From: Fragum whitleyi
Lineage: Eukaryota > Mollusca > Bivalvia > Cardiida > Cardiidae
Direction of reading: 5' to 3'
Assembly: GCA_948146395.1 (NCBI GenBank)
Contig: OX411548.1
Coordinates: 33,240,912 to 33,304,911 of the forward strand
Length of the DNA stretch: 64,000 nt
Below the pieces are notes generated by a model that had not been told where the DNA came from, did no database searches, and saw only the letters and a program-made list of their open reading frames with translations. Each line of letters opens with the position of its first letter. Position 1 is the stretch's first letter. A program made the translations under genes and the position numbers. Positions 23,620 to 33,894 of the stretch are shown piece after piece.

Positions 23620-23915
23620 AGCTGCCGCCATCTTAGTGCATTTGGTAGTGCATCAGACTGTCAATCTTGAGGTCCTGGGTTCCATCCCTGACGGCGGCAC
23701 TCATTCTTTCGGACTATTTGTCTCCAAACAATGGGTCGATAATTGTAGACGTATGTGGGATAGCAGCTTGAGGCTAGGAAAGGGTGTAATGGTGTACTGG
23801 TGTTAGTTATACAATGAATCCATTGCTAGGTGCTCCAGCCTCCGCAAAATAACAGAAAAAATGTTGAAAGCATCGTCAAACCCAAATCAATCAATCAATT
23901 CATTTATATTCTATA
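23620..23915 (+). mobile_element. tRNA-derived SINE (copy 4, most complete)
   Basis: The 5' head at about 23623-23700 folds like a tRNA: GCCGCC and GGCGGC ends pair as an acceptor stem, TTAGTGCATTTGGTAG is box-A-like, CTGTCAA could be an anticodon loop (GTC, Asp-like), and GGGTTCCATCCC is box-B-like. The body (GTATGTGGGATAGCAGCTTG, TTGCTAGGTGCTCCAGC) and tail (TTGAAAGCATCGTCAAACCC then AATC repeats) follow. Head-body fusion with a short-repeat tail defines a SINE. A tail of this kind is widespread in molluscs (recalled, not searched). Confidence 0.75.
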
Positions 23916-24012
23916 TCATATTCCAAAATTTTCAATGAATGGCCTGGCTTGATCAACTACTGGTGACAAAATCAAATACTCAACCCAGGCCTCTTGTTTG
24001 GGACCATTAAAC

Positions 24013-24378
24013 CAGGGTTTTGTCCCTCAAAAACTTGATATCTCATTGTGACCCCTTGACAGAATTTTCAAAGGGTCAAAAACATTTTGATGCAACCTTT
24101 ATCGTTTGGTTAGTGTGAAACAGTGGTAACTGCCTATATGTTTATAGGCAGTTACAACTGTTTCACACTGAGCCATCAGTATGTAATTCAAATTTTTAGA
24201 AATCAATTGCTTGCTTCCTATCTTTATGAGAAAAGGTCAATTGACTCAAACCTACAAAATTCTACTCATGATTTGCTCTGTCTGTTCTTTTGACCCCTTT
24301 AAAATCTGTTTTGACCCCCAGACTTAAATGGTTAATGGGTCAATGACTCCCTAATTTCAAACATTAGCACAAGTCCTG
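24013..24378. mobile_element. CAGGG-ended MITE (copy 1)
   Basis: Ends CAGGGTTTTGTCCC and ..AGCACAAGTCCTG, an imperfect inverted pair. The middle contains a 17-bp hairpin (GTAACTGCCTATA and complement, 24127-24157). Flanks TAAACC and TAATCC agree at five of six positions if the boundary is shifted by one base. Relatives at 43050 and 61641 have exact 6-bp duplications. Confidence 0.6.
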
Positions 24379-24431
24379 TAATCCTTATGCTGTTGAATTT
24401 TGATTCAAAGGAATTCAACTCCAACAATCTT

Positions 24432-25085
24432 AACAAGAGCCATGTCAGACATGGCCATCTCCCGCCGAGAAAGCTTGATAGTAAACTGAAGCCTAATAGA
24501 TTAAGGGTTCTACTTTAAGAAATTAAGCCCCTACAAAATCTAAGTCTTAAACAAAGGGCAATAACTCCAAAATTATGCAAGCCAGAGTTATAGTTCTTGT
24601 GCACTGCATTCCTCTTCTATGAGATCTATCCACCCTTAAAGTTTCAAGTTAATAGCTAAAATACTTTAGGAGATATGCTCCCGACAAAATCGAAGTCTTA
24701 AAAATAACAAAGGGCAATTACTCCAAAACTATACCAGCCAGAGTTATAGTTCTTGTCCAGTGCACTTCTCCTCCATGAGATCTATCCACCCATAAAGTTT
24801 CAAGTTGATAGCTATTATACTTTAGGAGATATGCTCCAGACAAAATCTAAGTCTTAAAAATAACAAAGGGCAATAACTCCAAAATTATGCAAGCAAGAGA
24901 TGTAGTTCTTGTGCACTGCACTTCTCCTCCATGAGATCTATCCACCCATAAAGTTTCAAGTTGATAGCTATTATACTTTAGGAGATATGCTCCGGACAAG
25001 TTTAGTGACGGAACCTCGGAAGGACGGAATGACGGACGGAGAGCATTACTATATCCCCTCGCAAAAAACGGCGGGGGATAACAAG
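24432..25085 (+). mobile_element. HINE/pearl-like element, CCCGCC family, three tandem units
   Basis: It starts AACAAGAGCCATGTCAGACA with ATCTCCCGCC. Three units of about 153 bp follow, marked by AACAAAGGGCAATAACTCCA and CTTGTGCACTGCA. A short GGACGGAATGACGGACGG microsatellite follows at about 25018-25038. It ends with ATATCCCCTCGCAAAAAACG followed by GCGGGGGATAACAAG. The tandem unit is related to that of family B at 14267, while the termini differ. Confidence 0.75.
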
Positions 25086-25448
25086 CTCAAGTTTTCCCTC
25101 AAAATTATCAAGTATAAAGTAGGCATAGTAAAGTAAGACCAACCAGCACATCTTTGCAGTCTTATTTAAGTCTATCTTGCTGGCATCAACAGCATGAGAG
25201 TATATTAATAGTGTTTTTCTTTGAAATGAAATAATACTGTCACTGGTGATTAAATTAGGAGACTTTAATTAAACACAATTCTAAAATTGTTATTTCTCAA
25301 TGGAAACTTTTGATGTTTCAAACCCTCCCAGCATACAGTGTCGTATGAAATTATAAAAAAAATGTTTCCTGATGGTCTCTTAGAGCTTATGTGAACTCTG
25401 ATCAAAGACTATTGAATGTTGAAGCTGAAGCCCAAGCAAGTCAAGATT

Positions 25449-25695
25449 TTAACCCTTATCATGCTGAACCCGGAATAATCCTGCTTTGGCAGGAGCTATA
25501 AACAAACATCAGCCTGCACATATGTGCAGTCTGATGTTAGTCTACAACACCTATTTCTCACTGTTTCAAACCAGAATTGTCTTTAGATTTAGTTTTTCAA
25601 ATAAAAAATGACCTACACTTTGTACTTTCAGTGCTTTTTGCCCTTTGATTTGATGAAAATTTTTAGCATAAATTTATTCAGCATGACAAGGGTAA
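25449..25695 (+). mobile_element. TTAA-flanked MITE, family 2 (copy 4)
   Basis: The 5' end TTAACCCTTATCATGCTGAA is intact. The 3' end is CAGCATGACAAGGGTAAA, so its TTAA is damaged. Internal palindrome ACATCAGCCTGCACATATGT and complement. Confidence 0.8.
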
Positions 25696-26509
25696 ATACT
25701 TTCATTTTTGACTTGATAGATAGATTACAAAGTAACATAGCAAACACTTGAGGATCAGTTCTAAAACTATAACCATACCTTGGGTTCTCTACAAAGACAG
25801 GAGAGATAAACAAGAGAAATTCATGCGTAAATCTCAAAGCCTAGCTGCAGATGCTCAATAATGCACATGAGTCCAAAAGGGGCATAATTATTACACAAAT
25901 ATTATCCTTCTTGGTTATAGATATACATCTTATGATAGGGGACACACATTGCTAGGTTTCAAGTCAATATCAAAAGAGATATAACCATGGTTGATGTTTG
26001 TCATTTTCACAGCAAAGCTTTGACCAAGGTGAAGAAGATTGAATCTATGTTTTGCCAAAAAAGAAATTGAGCTTAAATGATGTTATTAAACAGAATGTAC
26101 AATAATTCTTAATATTATTAAATATCATGAAAATAAGGTAATTTAGCTGGGGATTAAATACAACTTAATTTACCTCTGAACAAATCCAAATGTAAACAAA
26201 AACAAATTTAAAAGTCAGAGCAGATCTCGACATATAGGGATTGGTAAACAATCCTACTATTTAAATGTTTATAAATAAGTCTTCAGGCGTTTGCCAAATT
26301 TCAATTGTTCAATCTTAATCAAAGATCTTGACCCCAGCAGGGTGATTGACATACGGCAGGTCATATTTCCTCCCTATCCTATTATTCCACTCTGTTAAGC
26401 TATTCCATTAATTCGACACCCACCTATTGTGGAATGATTTATCTTTTAATCTTTCCAAACATGGACATTTAAAGACATTTAAAGTTTGGAAACTATTCCT
26501 CTTTTAGCA

Positions 26510-26758
26510 TTAACCCTTTTCATGCTGAACTAAAATCCTCTTTCAGAATTGCACTCATCTCAAAGTACTGAAGTCCCTAGAATCCAAGGGTGTAGGTAAT
26601 ATTTCTTTTTGAAGATTACATTCATAAACAACTCTGCCTTGAAAGGGGACAGGCAGGTGGTATTGACTAAGATCAGACTGCACATTGATGCAGGCTGATC
26701 TTTGTTTATACCTCCTGTCAAAACAGCAATATTCTGGGCTCAGCATGGCCAGGGTTAA
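26510..26758 (-). mobile_element. TTAA-flanked MITE, family 2 (copy 5)
   Basis: TTAA at 26510-26513 and 26755-26758; ends CCCTTTTCATGCTGAAC and CTCAGCATGGCCAGGG. The middle carries AGATCAGACTGCACATTGAT. Minus-strand ORFs across it are accidental. Confidence 0.8.
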
Positions 26759-29700
26759 CATTATTTCAAGGAAAGAATAGTGATAATGTATTAATTGCAC
26801 CATACATTCCATATTACTCCTGATAAAAGATATGGGGCATATGATATGAAAATATTCTCTTCCCTTCTTTAAATTCATATCTTTCATGCTTTTGTTGGTT
26901 TATGGAGGAATAACAGTAGATTATCATTTTGATAAACTCGCTGCCTAATCATTGAAATTATCAAAAACTTTTATCCTGCCCACCTTCATTTCACCTTATC
27001 TGACCTAATCTAAGCAGAGCCAAATGAGTTAAGCCATATTAAACATTGCATAGCAGTCACATGCAAAATGACCTCTTGAAGAAAATTTGTCATATAATTT
27101 TCATTTATTGTCTCATTTTCGCATTATAGAAATAGAACAAATAGAATTTGTTTTTCGAGTAAGATTGAGTGATATTTCATTTTGTTAATGACAAAAGCTA
27201 TGTTTTCACTTGTGACTCTGTCACTCATGAAAATCTTCAGCTCCATTCTATAAGGACGTATAGGCCAATTTCCATTTTTTTCTTTTATTGCGTTTTCACA
27301 CATATGATATTCCCGCGTCTTTTGCGAAAATGCTGTACATGATAGCTAAAAAAGCCTTATGGACTTGTAAGATATGTCATATTCACACAGGAAGAGGTCG
27401 AAAAGTGAAGTTCGAAAATGACGTATTGACAAATTTGATAATTGTTCATGTTTCCTTGTGATAAAAGTTTATTTTAAAAGATCAGTTAGAAAAAAAACAC
27501 AACCTTAACCCAGGCCAGATTATTCGTGTGTCTCAGTTACATACATAAAAATTGTTATATGCCTTTTTCACTTTTTTCGAGAAAAGTCACACTCAAAGGC
27601 TTTCGGGGTCTTGTATGCATCTGAAAAGAAATTTTTTACCAGCGATTTGTCCTATATCTAATATAACATCAAATTTAATTAGTTTTTTAAATCGTACTGC
27701 AAAGCAGTAGATTTATATCTACCGTTTTCCAGAAATCCAGTCTGTTTGACCCACTACATTTTTACCATTATCTTCTGAGCAATGTGTTCAAACCAAATTA
27801 TGTGTTTTCAAACACCAAAGAAACGGCCTTTTCAGTCACAATCTACAAACTTTGTTTATACCTTATTTACTTTTCGACAAATAGAGAAGAGGCTAATACA
27901 AAATTTGATGTAATTTTCGCTTTTAGTAATTACCAGTTAGTATTTTCAGTGTTTATAACAAGATTTTCGGTTGAGTAAAGGAGTTGAAACGTACAATAGG
28001 TTAACTGTATAATTAATTTGTAGCACTTACAATATTACTGCTCTGAACTTTCTCGAACGGTCATTTACCAGTTGTAGGGCTGACAACCAATCAAATTCTG
28101 TTATGATTATCACTCGGTCAAAACCCACGCGTAAATTCAGACCACGTGGTATAGATATGCAAATGGACATCGTCTGCTCGAAATGTGTCAATTAACTTGT
28201 TTATCATTAGTCAATAGTCGTCTGCACTCAAACAGGGAGCGTGGGAAGTTTACTTGCTTTTCGCATGTGTTAACAAATAGAAATGATTTTGTAATTTTGA
28301 AATATTTGATTTCAATGAGCACTCTGATCACGCTCCAATCCTATTTTCATTAAATTCAAATTTGAGTATGAAGAAAAATTATTCAACAACAAATAAACAG
28401 ACAAAAACATACGATAAACTGATATATGGGTAAGTTCATATCGGACTCGGTTTCTACCCGAGTTAACTGGGTTTCCATCAGAACGGCCTCGGTTTCGACA
28501 CTAGTGATGACATTGTAACCTTTCAACCTCGACGCTTCTGATCCTGGGTCAGGCCGGTGTTACTTGGGTTCCAAAATGGCGTCGAGAATAGTGCACAACA
28601 ATTCGATTACAAAGAAATAAATATTCTCTATTACTTTAAATAACAAATACTTTTTTTCTTATTTTATATAGTATTTTGCACGAGTTTATCACATTTCTTA
28701 ATAAGATAACGATATTTCATGGTAAATTAATTATTGTAGCGGTAAATTAGAAGTTTGTTTACTAACACCAGTGGGTAACTCCGTTCACATGAATGTCTTT
28801 TCTGCGCATGCATATTACAGTCAATTTTAGATTATTACATCATCTCACGCGTCTCTCGGGCTCCCATTTGAATTTCCCCTAGGATAGCAGCAAGAGCAAT
28901 CTATTTTTAGAACAACTCATGAATAATCATAGAGTGCTGCTAGATTTAATCGATTTGTCAGAAACCAAAGATATAAATAGCATAGTTAGCGATTTCACGT
29001 GTTTCTTGAGGGAAAATGCATTTACAGTATTTGGGAAAACCCAATGCTTGAAATACAAACATGTTGGTAATCAAAATTGTAAATAGTTTAATGAAAAATG
29101 TGTGTTGCTAAACAGGCTTTTAGACTCTATAGAGAGAGGAATAATATTAACAGACAAGCTTTTAGCTTGGCGCGTGCTCATTATAACAACGTAAAAATCT
29201 GCTAAGAAATAATTTAGACGAGCAGAGGGCTATCGAATCAGCAAACTTTCAAAATCGGACCCACAAGGTTGGATGAGCTGGCGATGTCCTCGAAAAGATG
29301 GAGTGTTAAGACAAAAAACTCACAAATTTAAAGATTTTACCAACTTTTATTGTCCAAATTTGAGCCCTTTTGATTGGCGAACTATTGCACTATCCCAGCC
29401 TCTCAATGATGTACGATTTACAGTGCTGACAGCACTTTGATTTTTCATGCATTTATCTTTTATACCTTTTATTTTCTATATGACATTTTGTGCCATCAAA
29501 ATTAAGTGAAAAAATGACGTACTTACAATTTTTTTGTTGTTTTTCTTAAATAACTCATTATAGAGACAAAATTCAATATTTATGACAACAGATAATATAT
29601 TTAGTGATTCGATTTAAAATGTTTTCGACAAAAATGGTTGTACCAGTGTTTATAGGTAAAAAGATATTAAGTTTTTTCCTTCTCCTGAAAAGTATGCTTT

Positions 29701-29948
29701 TTCCGTGTTCATCCTTAAAGAACAGAGCCGACGAAATATAGCTTTTGTTGTATAATCAATGAAATATAAAGCGATCTTACACTGAAACAAATGATTATCT
29801 TCAATTTAATTTGAAAGTAATTTCTAACTTATTGATAATCATTTTCATGATTGATTAGAGAAAAGCAACTGAAATCTATAAATTTGTGTACTAATCATAT
29901 CAATAGATCACTATGTTTTAGTTTGTCCTAAAATCTGAGATGAGCCCT
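26759..29948. other. No gene recognised
   Basis: About 3.2 kb of AT-rich sequence. A CpG-richer patch at about 28430-28580 (CGGACTCGG, AACGGCCTCGG, AACCTCGACGC, ATGGCGTCGAG) opens only a 14-codon ORF. None of the window's repeat families was found here. Confidence 0.3.
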
Positions 29949-30250
29949 TTTATTAAATGAGTCATCTACAAACAGATAAGAACGAGGCTGTGCTGAGTTT
30001 TCATCTGTTTTAGATGAGGTGTTTAATAAATCCAGTATTATATATTTAGCACAAATTTGATACTTAATTTAATATATGACCTAAATTTTTGAAAAAAATA
30101 GCGGAAATTTCAGATACTTTTTATGCAAAACAAATAATGCAGTTCGAAAATTGACGTCATCAAATGAATTATGCCGTCATTTTCAAAACGAAATTATATT
30201 GTTGCCATACATTCTCATTAGCATATTTATTCCACTAGTGTTTTAACACT
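29949..30250 (+). repeat. Dispersed repeat R1 (copy 1)
   Basis: Contains a fold-back near one end (ATGAGTCATCTACAAACAGA and its near complement TCTGTTTTAGATGAGG) and the end CACTAGTGTTTTAACAC. A reverse-oriented relative with the same order of landmarks (the fold-back, a TGACGTCAT motif, GCATA, ACTAGTG) lies at 60354-60672. Confidence 0.55.
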
Positions 30251-30639
30251 CCTGTAATATCAAAAATATTCAAAGGGTTTATTATAATCAGACATATTAT
30301 AATAGTAAGTATCAACCACTGAACTTTTAGTCCAATAAATAAAGTTAGAGGTAAAAGAAACTGGCACTAATGTTGATAGCTGAATTAAGTTATTTAAAGT
30401 ATACTTGACGGGGACTGAAGTGTCATCAATGGTATGTTTTAAAAGCTTAGGGAGATAATTTAATGATAAGGAATAAAGTGAAACAGATGGTGTGAAATAT
30501 ACTGGTACATTCATTATCAAAACAAAGTATTTTCTTTTAAGGATGTTGCTAATTTTTTCAGTACAAGACATTTTCGCTCATGGATTCGATGATGCTTAAT
30601 AAGTAGAACATATAAAAGATCCTAAAACATCAATTTTGT

Positions 30640-30852
30640 TACCTTGTCATAAGACCTTGACCTTGATATCAGCAGATGTGCATTATTGAGATCTATCATC
30701 ATACTAAATATTGAGTAAGTTTAAAGTAATTTAAACTATGTTCGTATTTTTTTTTAAGTTAAATTTCAGATAGACTGACCATGGAAAGATGTACAGACAG
30801 ACAATGGTAAAACAATGTGCCCACGATCTTATCTATGCAGGGGCATAAAAAG
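30640..30852 (+). mobile_element. HINE/pearl-like element, ATGCCCC family (decayed copy 4)
   Basis: Retains CCTTGTCATAAGACCTTGAC, ATCAGCAGATGTGCATTATT, a much-shortened microsatellite (ACAGACAGACAATGG) and a decayed hairpin end GCAGGGGCATAAAA. The 5' terminus is missing. Confidence 0.65.
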
Positions 30853-31381
30853 TTATTTTAACATTTATTGGTAAATACTGGTGTTATGGAGCAGACACAA
30901 TTTTTTATCCAATTTTTAACTTTTGTGCTCTGATTGTGACCTTAACCTCGGAAGTTTATAAGGTAATAAGTTTACAGTCTCTCGACAAACAAACAAATTG
31001 ACAGACTTCAATTTAATTTTAAGAATCTTTCAAGGCAAAACAATTGAAATATTGATTAAACTAATATTTTTAATTGTTTTTTCAGCCTCAAGATGCCTAA
31101 CTTATAAAAGACATAAAATTTATTGTCATCCATTAATTCCATTTTCAGACGCCGGGTATTCTGTTTAAAGATAAAATGGCCCAATCAAAGAAAAGAAGAT
31201 TTCACCCGATAATTGTGTTTACCCATTCAAGGACAGTTAAGCACTCAATAATATAAGTACTTCATTCATAATTCCTTTCTACATTTACTTTGATCACTAA
31301 TACATAAGGATACATTCTGGGGTTACTTACAGAACCTTGAAAATTTAATACAGTTTGAACCTAGCTAAAAACATAGAGCTT

Positions 31382-31515
31382 TTAACCCTTCCCATACTGT
31401 TTACAGCATTTTCCTACTTTAGACAAAGCTTTGGTAGACAGTATAGAATAAGATCAGCCTGCATAGACACGCAGTCTGATCTTAGCCTACACTATCTGTG
31501 TTCTGTACTTAACAC
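31382..31515 (+). mobile_element. TTAA-flanked MITE, family 2 (half copy)
   Basis: The 5' end TTAACCCTTCCCATACTG and the central palindrome AAGATCAGCCTGCATAGACA and complement are present. The 3' half is missing after about 31515. Confidence 0.55.
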
Positions 31516-31734
31516 AGCCTACTTTCTACTTAATTTCTGTCTAGAACATTTTAGAAAGACTGGTTGAAATGTTCCCAAAAATGCACATTTCAAACAATTT
31601 AGGAGGATACCAGTTAAAATCAGTATGAGGTCCAACTTTTAACAAAAATGATGATAAATTTGGGAGAAGCTCCAGATTACCAATTGCAAAGAAAATTCCA
31701 CACCTTGATGCATAAAAAACTAGAACGGGCACAA

Positions 31735-32184
31735 AGCGGACTTACACTCCCCACAAGCACTTTTTCAAAATGCATGTGCTATTAGTGCAGGATGTGTTTG
31801 TAACAAAACTTGAGGTCATATACGGGGTCTTATGCAGCATTTGCATAAAGTTTCATGATTCTAGGTCCTTCTGTTCTTGAGTTAGAGTCAAGAAACAAAA
31901 AATTGAACAAAAATTGACTGTGACCTTGACCTTTGACCTATAAGACCCAAAAATAATAGGGCACTTCCTAGAGTCATAAGCAACATTTGCATTTTCATAA
32001 AGTTTCATGATTGTAGGTCAATTTCTTGAGTAAGAGTTTGGAAACAAAAGTTGAACAAAGGCTTACTGTGACCTTGACCTTTGACCTATGTGACCCAAAA
32101 ACAATAGGGCACTTTCTTGGGTCATAAGCAACATTTGTATAAAGTTTCATGATTGTAGGTCACCTGGTTTTTGAGTCCAGAAAT
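31735..32184 (+). mobile_element. HINE/pearl-like element E, 5' part
   Basis: About three tandem units of about 145 bp, marked by CATAAAGTTTCATGATTGTA and TGTGACCTTGACCTTTGACC. The array stops at GAGTCCAGAAAT where the next element begins (AACAAGAGTGCC). Its missing 3' end, with microsatellite and hairpin, reappears at 40963-41035, directly after that element ends. Confidence 0.6.
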
Positions 32185-33134
32185 AACAAGAGTGCCATCG
32201 TCACAAAATACGCCGCCACTTTGCTGCTGTTTCACAAAAATAATTGTAGACACTACTTATTTTGACAGAACCAAATTGAAAATGACCAAGTTTCATTTAA
32301 ATCAAGACAAAAAGTTTGGAGGAGTTGCCTTCACAAGGCTGCAATTTCAATAAGCCCCAGGCACTAAGTTTTAAGGGGACATAATTCAGGGAAATAAATG
32401 AGCCATAAAATCATTGATCCATGTACATCTACAAATTATGGTGATGACATTGACCAAGTTTCATTTAAATAAAGACAAAAAAGTAAGGAGGAGTTGTGTT
32501 CAAAAGGCTGCAATTTCAATAAGCCCTAGCTACTAAGTTTTAAGGGAGCATAATTTAGGGTAAAATTAATGAACCATAAAATCCTTACTTCATGCTCATC
32601 TACCAATTTCGGTTATAACATCCACCAAGTTTCAAGAAGATCCAGCCAGAAACTAAGGAAGAGTTGCATTCACAAGGCTGCAATTTCAATAAGTCCCAGA
32701 GACTAAATTTTAAGGGGGCATAACTGAGGCAATAAGCCCCAGAGACTAAGTTTTTACAGGGCATAACTCAGGCAAAAATCAATGAACCGTAAAATCCTTC
32801 CTTCATGCACATCTACCAATTGAGGTGATAACATTGACCAAGTTTCAAGAAGATCAAGCTAGACACTTAGGAGGAGTTGCGTTGACAAGAAAAATGGACC
32901 CAGAGACTAAGTTTTTAAGGGGCATAACTCAGGCAAAAATCAACGAACCATAAAATCATTCCTTCATGCACATCTACCAATTGAGGTGATAACATTGACC
33001 AAGTTTCAAGAAGATCCAGCCAAAAACTTAGGAGGAATTGCGTTGACAAGAAAAGTGGACCCAGAGACTAAGTTATCAAGGGGCATAACTCAGGCAAAAA
33101 TCAATGAACCGTAAAATCCTTCCTTCATGCACAT
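32185..33134 (+). mobile_element. HINE/pearl-like element F, 5' part with tandem units
   Basis: It starts AACAAGAGTGCCATCGTCAC with ATACGCCGC. About five units of about 163 bp follow, marked by GACCAAGTTTCAAGAAGATC, GGAGGAGTTGCGTTGAC and GGGGCATAACTCAGGC. The array is broken at CATGCACAT by the LTR element and continues at 40295 with ACATCTACC. Family resemblance is as for the other HINE-like elements; the outer end with microsatellite and hairpin lies past the LTR element. Confidence 0.75.
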
Positions 33135-33686
33135 TGTTATATATAGACTATAAATAAACCTAATGGTATTTACCATGTCTATTTTTAGAATTAGTCTGGG
33201 GATTTTCCAATATCTCTTGACACTTTAAGGTAATAGATATGTAGAAGATTTTAGATCTTTCTAGAAAGGCCTTTTAGAAAGTGATTCAGACTCTAGAGTA
33301 TTCTTATGTTCTATGCTATTCCAGATTGTTCTATAGTATTATATAAAGGGGTTCCTACAGCATTCTTGGTTCACTTGTTTTAGACTTATGGTTTCATTTA
33401 GTAGTACTGTGTTAAACTAAAAGGGGATTTCTCGTTATCTTAAAAGTGTGTTTGAAAGCGTGTTTAATTTTAAATTCGGATATTATTGGACTTATTATTT
33501 GTGGACCAGGAACTTAATTAAATTGGATCTAAAATTAAAAACTTTAGGATTAAACATTCAAGGTATTGTAATTTGTTTTTGTATTAATTTCATATTGTCA
33601 ATAATTCTGTTATTATTGTCAATAAATATTGTTAATTGTAAAGTTTGTTGCTGGCTTCTTTGTTCGTGTTACATTGGCACGTAACA
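33135..33686 (+). repeat. 5' LTR of the Gmr1-like element
   Basis: 552 bp, bounded by TGTTA and TAACA. It contains a TATA box (TATATAAAGG, about 33340-33349) and an AATAAA polyadenylation signal (33621-33626), so U3 is roughly 33135-33365 and U5 is short. A 78-codon ORF inside it is accidental; it recurs in the other LTR only because the LTRs are duplicates. Confidence 0.9.
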
Positions 33687-33689
33687 AAT

Positions 33690-33708
33690 TGGGGGCTCGT
33701 TTCGAGAT
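33690..33708 (+). other. Primer binding site, tRNA-Pro-like
   Basis: TGGGGGCTCGT begins three bases after the 5' LTR. This matches the start of the well-known tRNA-Pro primer site of mammalian gammaretroviruses over 11 bases; the following bases (TTCGAGAT) diverge. The host tRNA-Pro sequence is not in the window, so the match to the true primer is inference. Confidence 0.55.
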
Positions 33709-33894
33709 ACGAACATGAGACAAACAAGCAAACAAACAAAACAAAACAAATCAAACAAATTCTGTAATTAAATCTGCTGTTCAAAATTATTTAAGAAATT
33801 AATTTCATATTTCAATTTTAATAAATCTAGAGTGTACTTTCACTATTATTTATCATAATCTTACATTCTTATTTGAATACAGCAACAAGCTACC

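Noticed and set aside
23623..23700. Functional tRNA-Asp gene
   Set aside because: Anticodon stem has mismatches and the sequence continues into a SINE body present elsewhere without it.
33448..33684. 78-codon ORF found twice, at 33448 and 40056
   Set aside because: It lies inside the LTRs and is duplicated only because the LTRs are; AT-rich hydrophobic translation.
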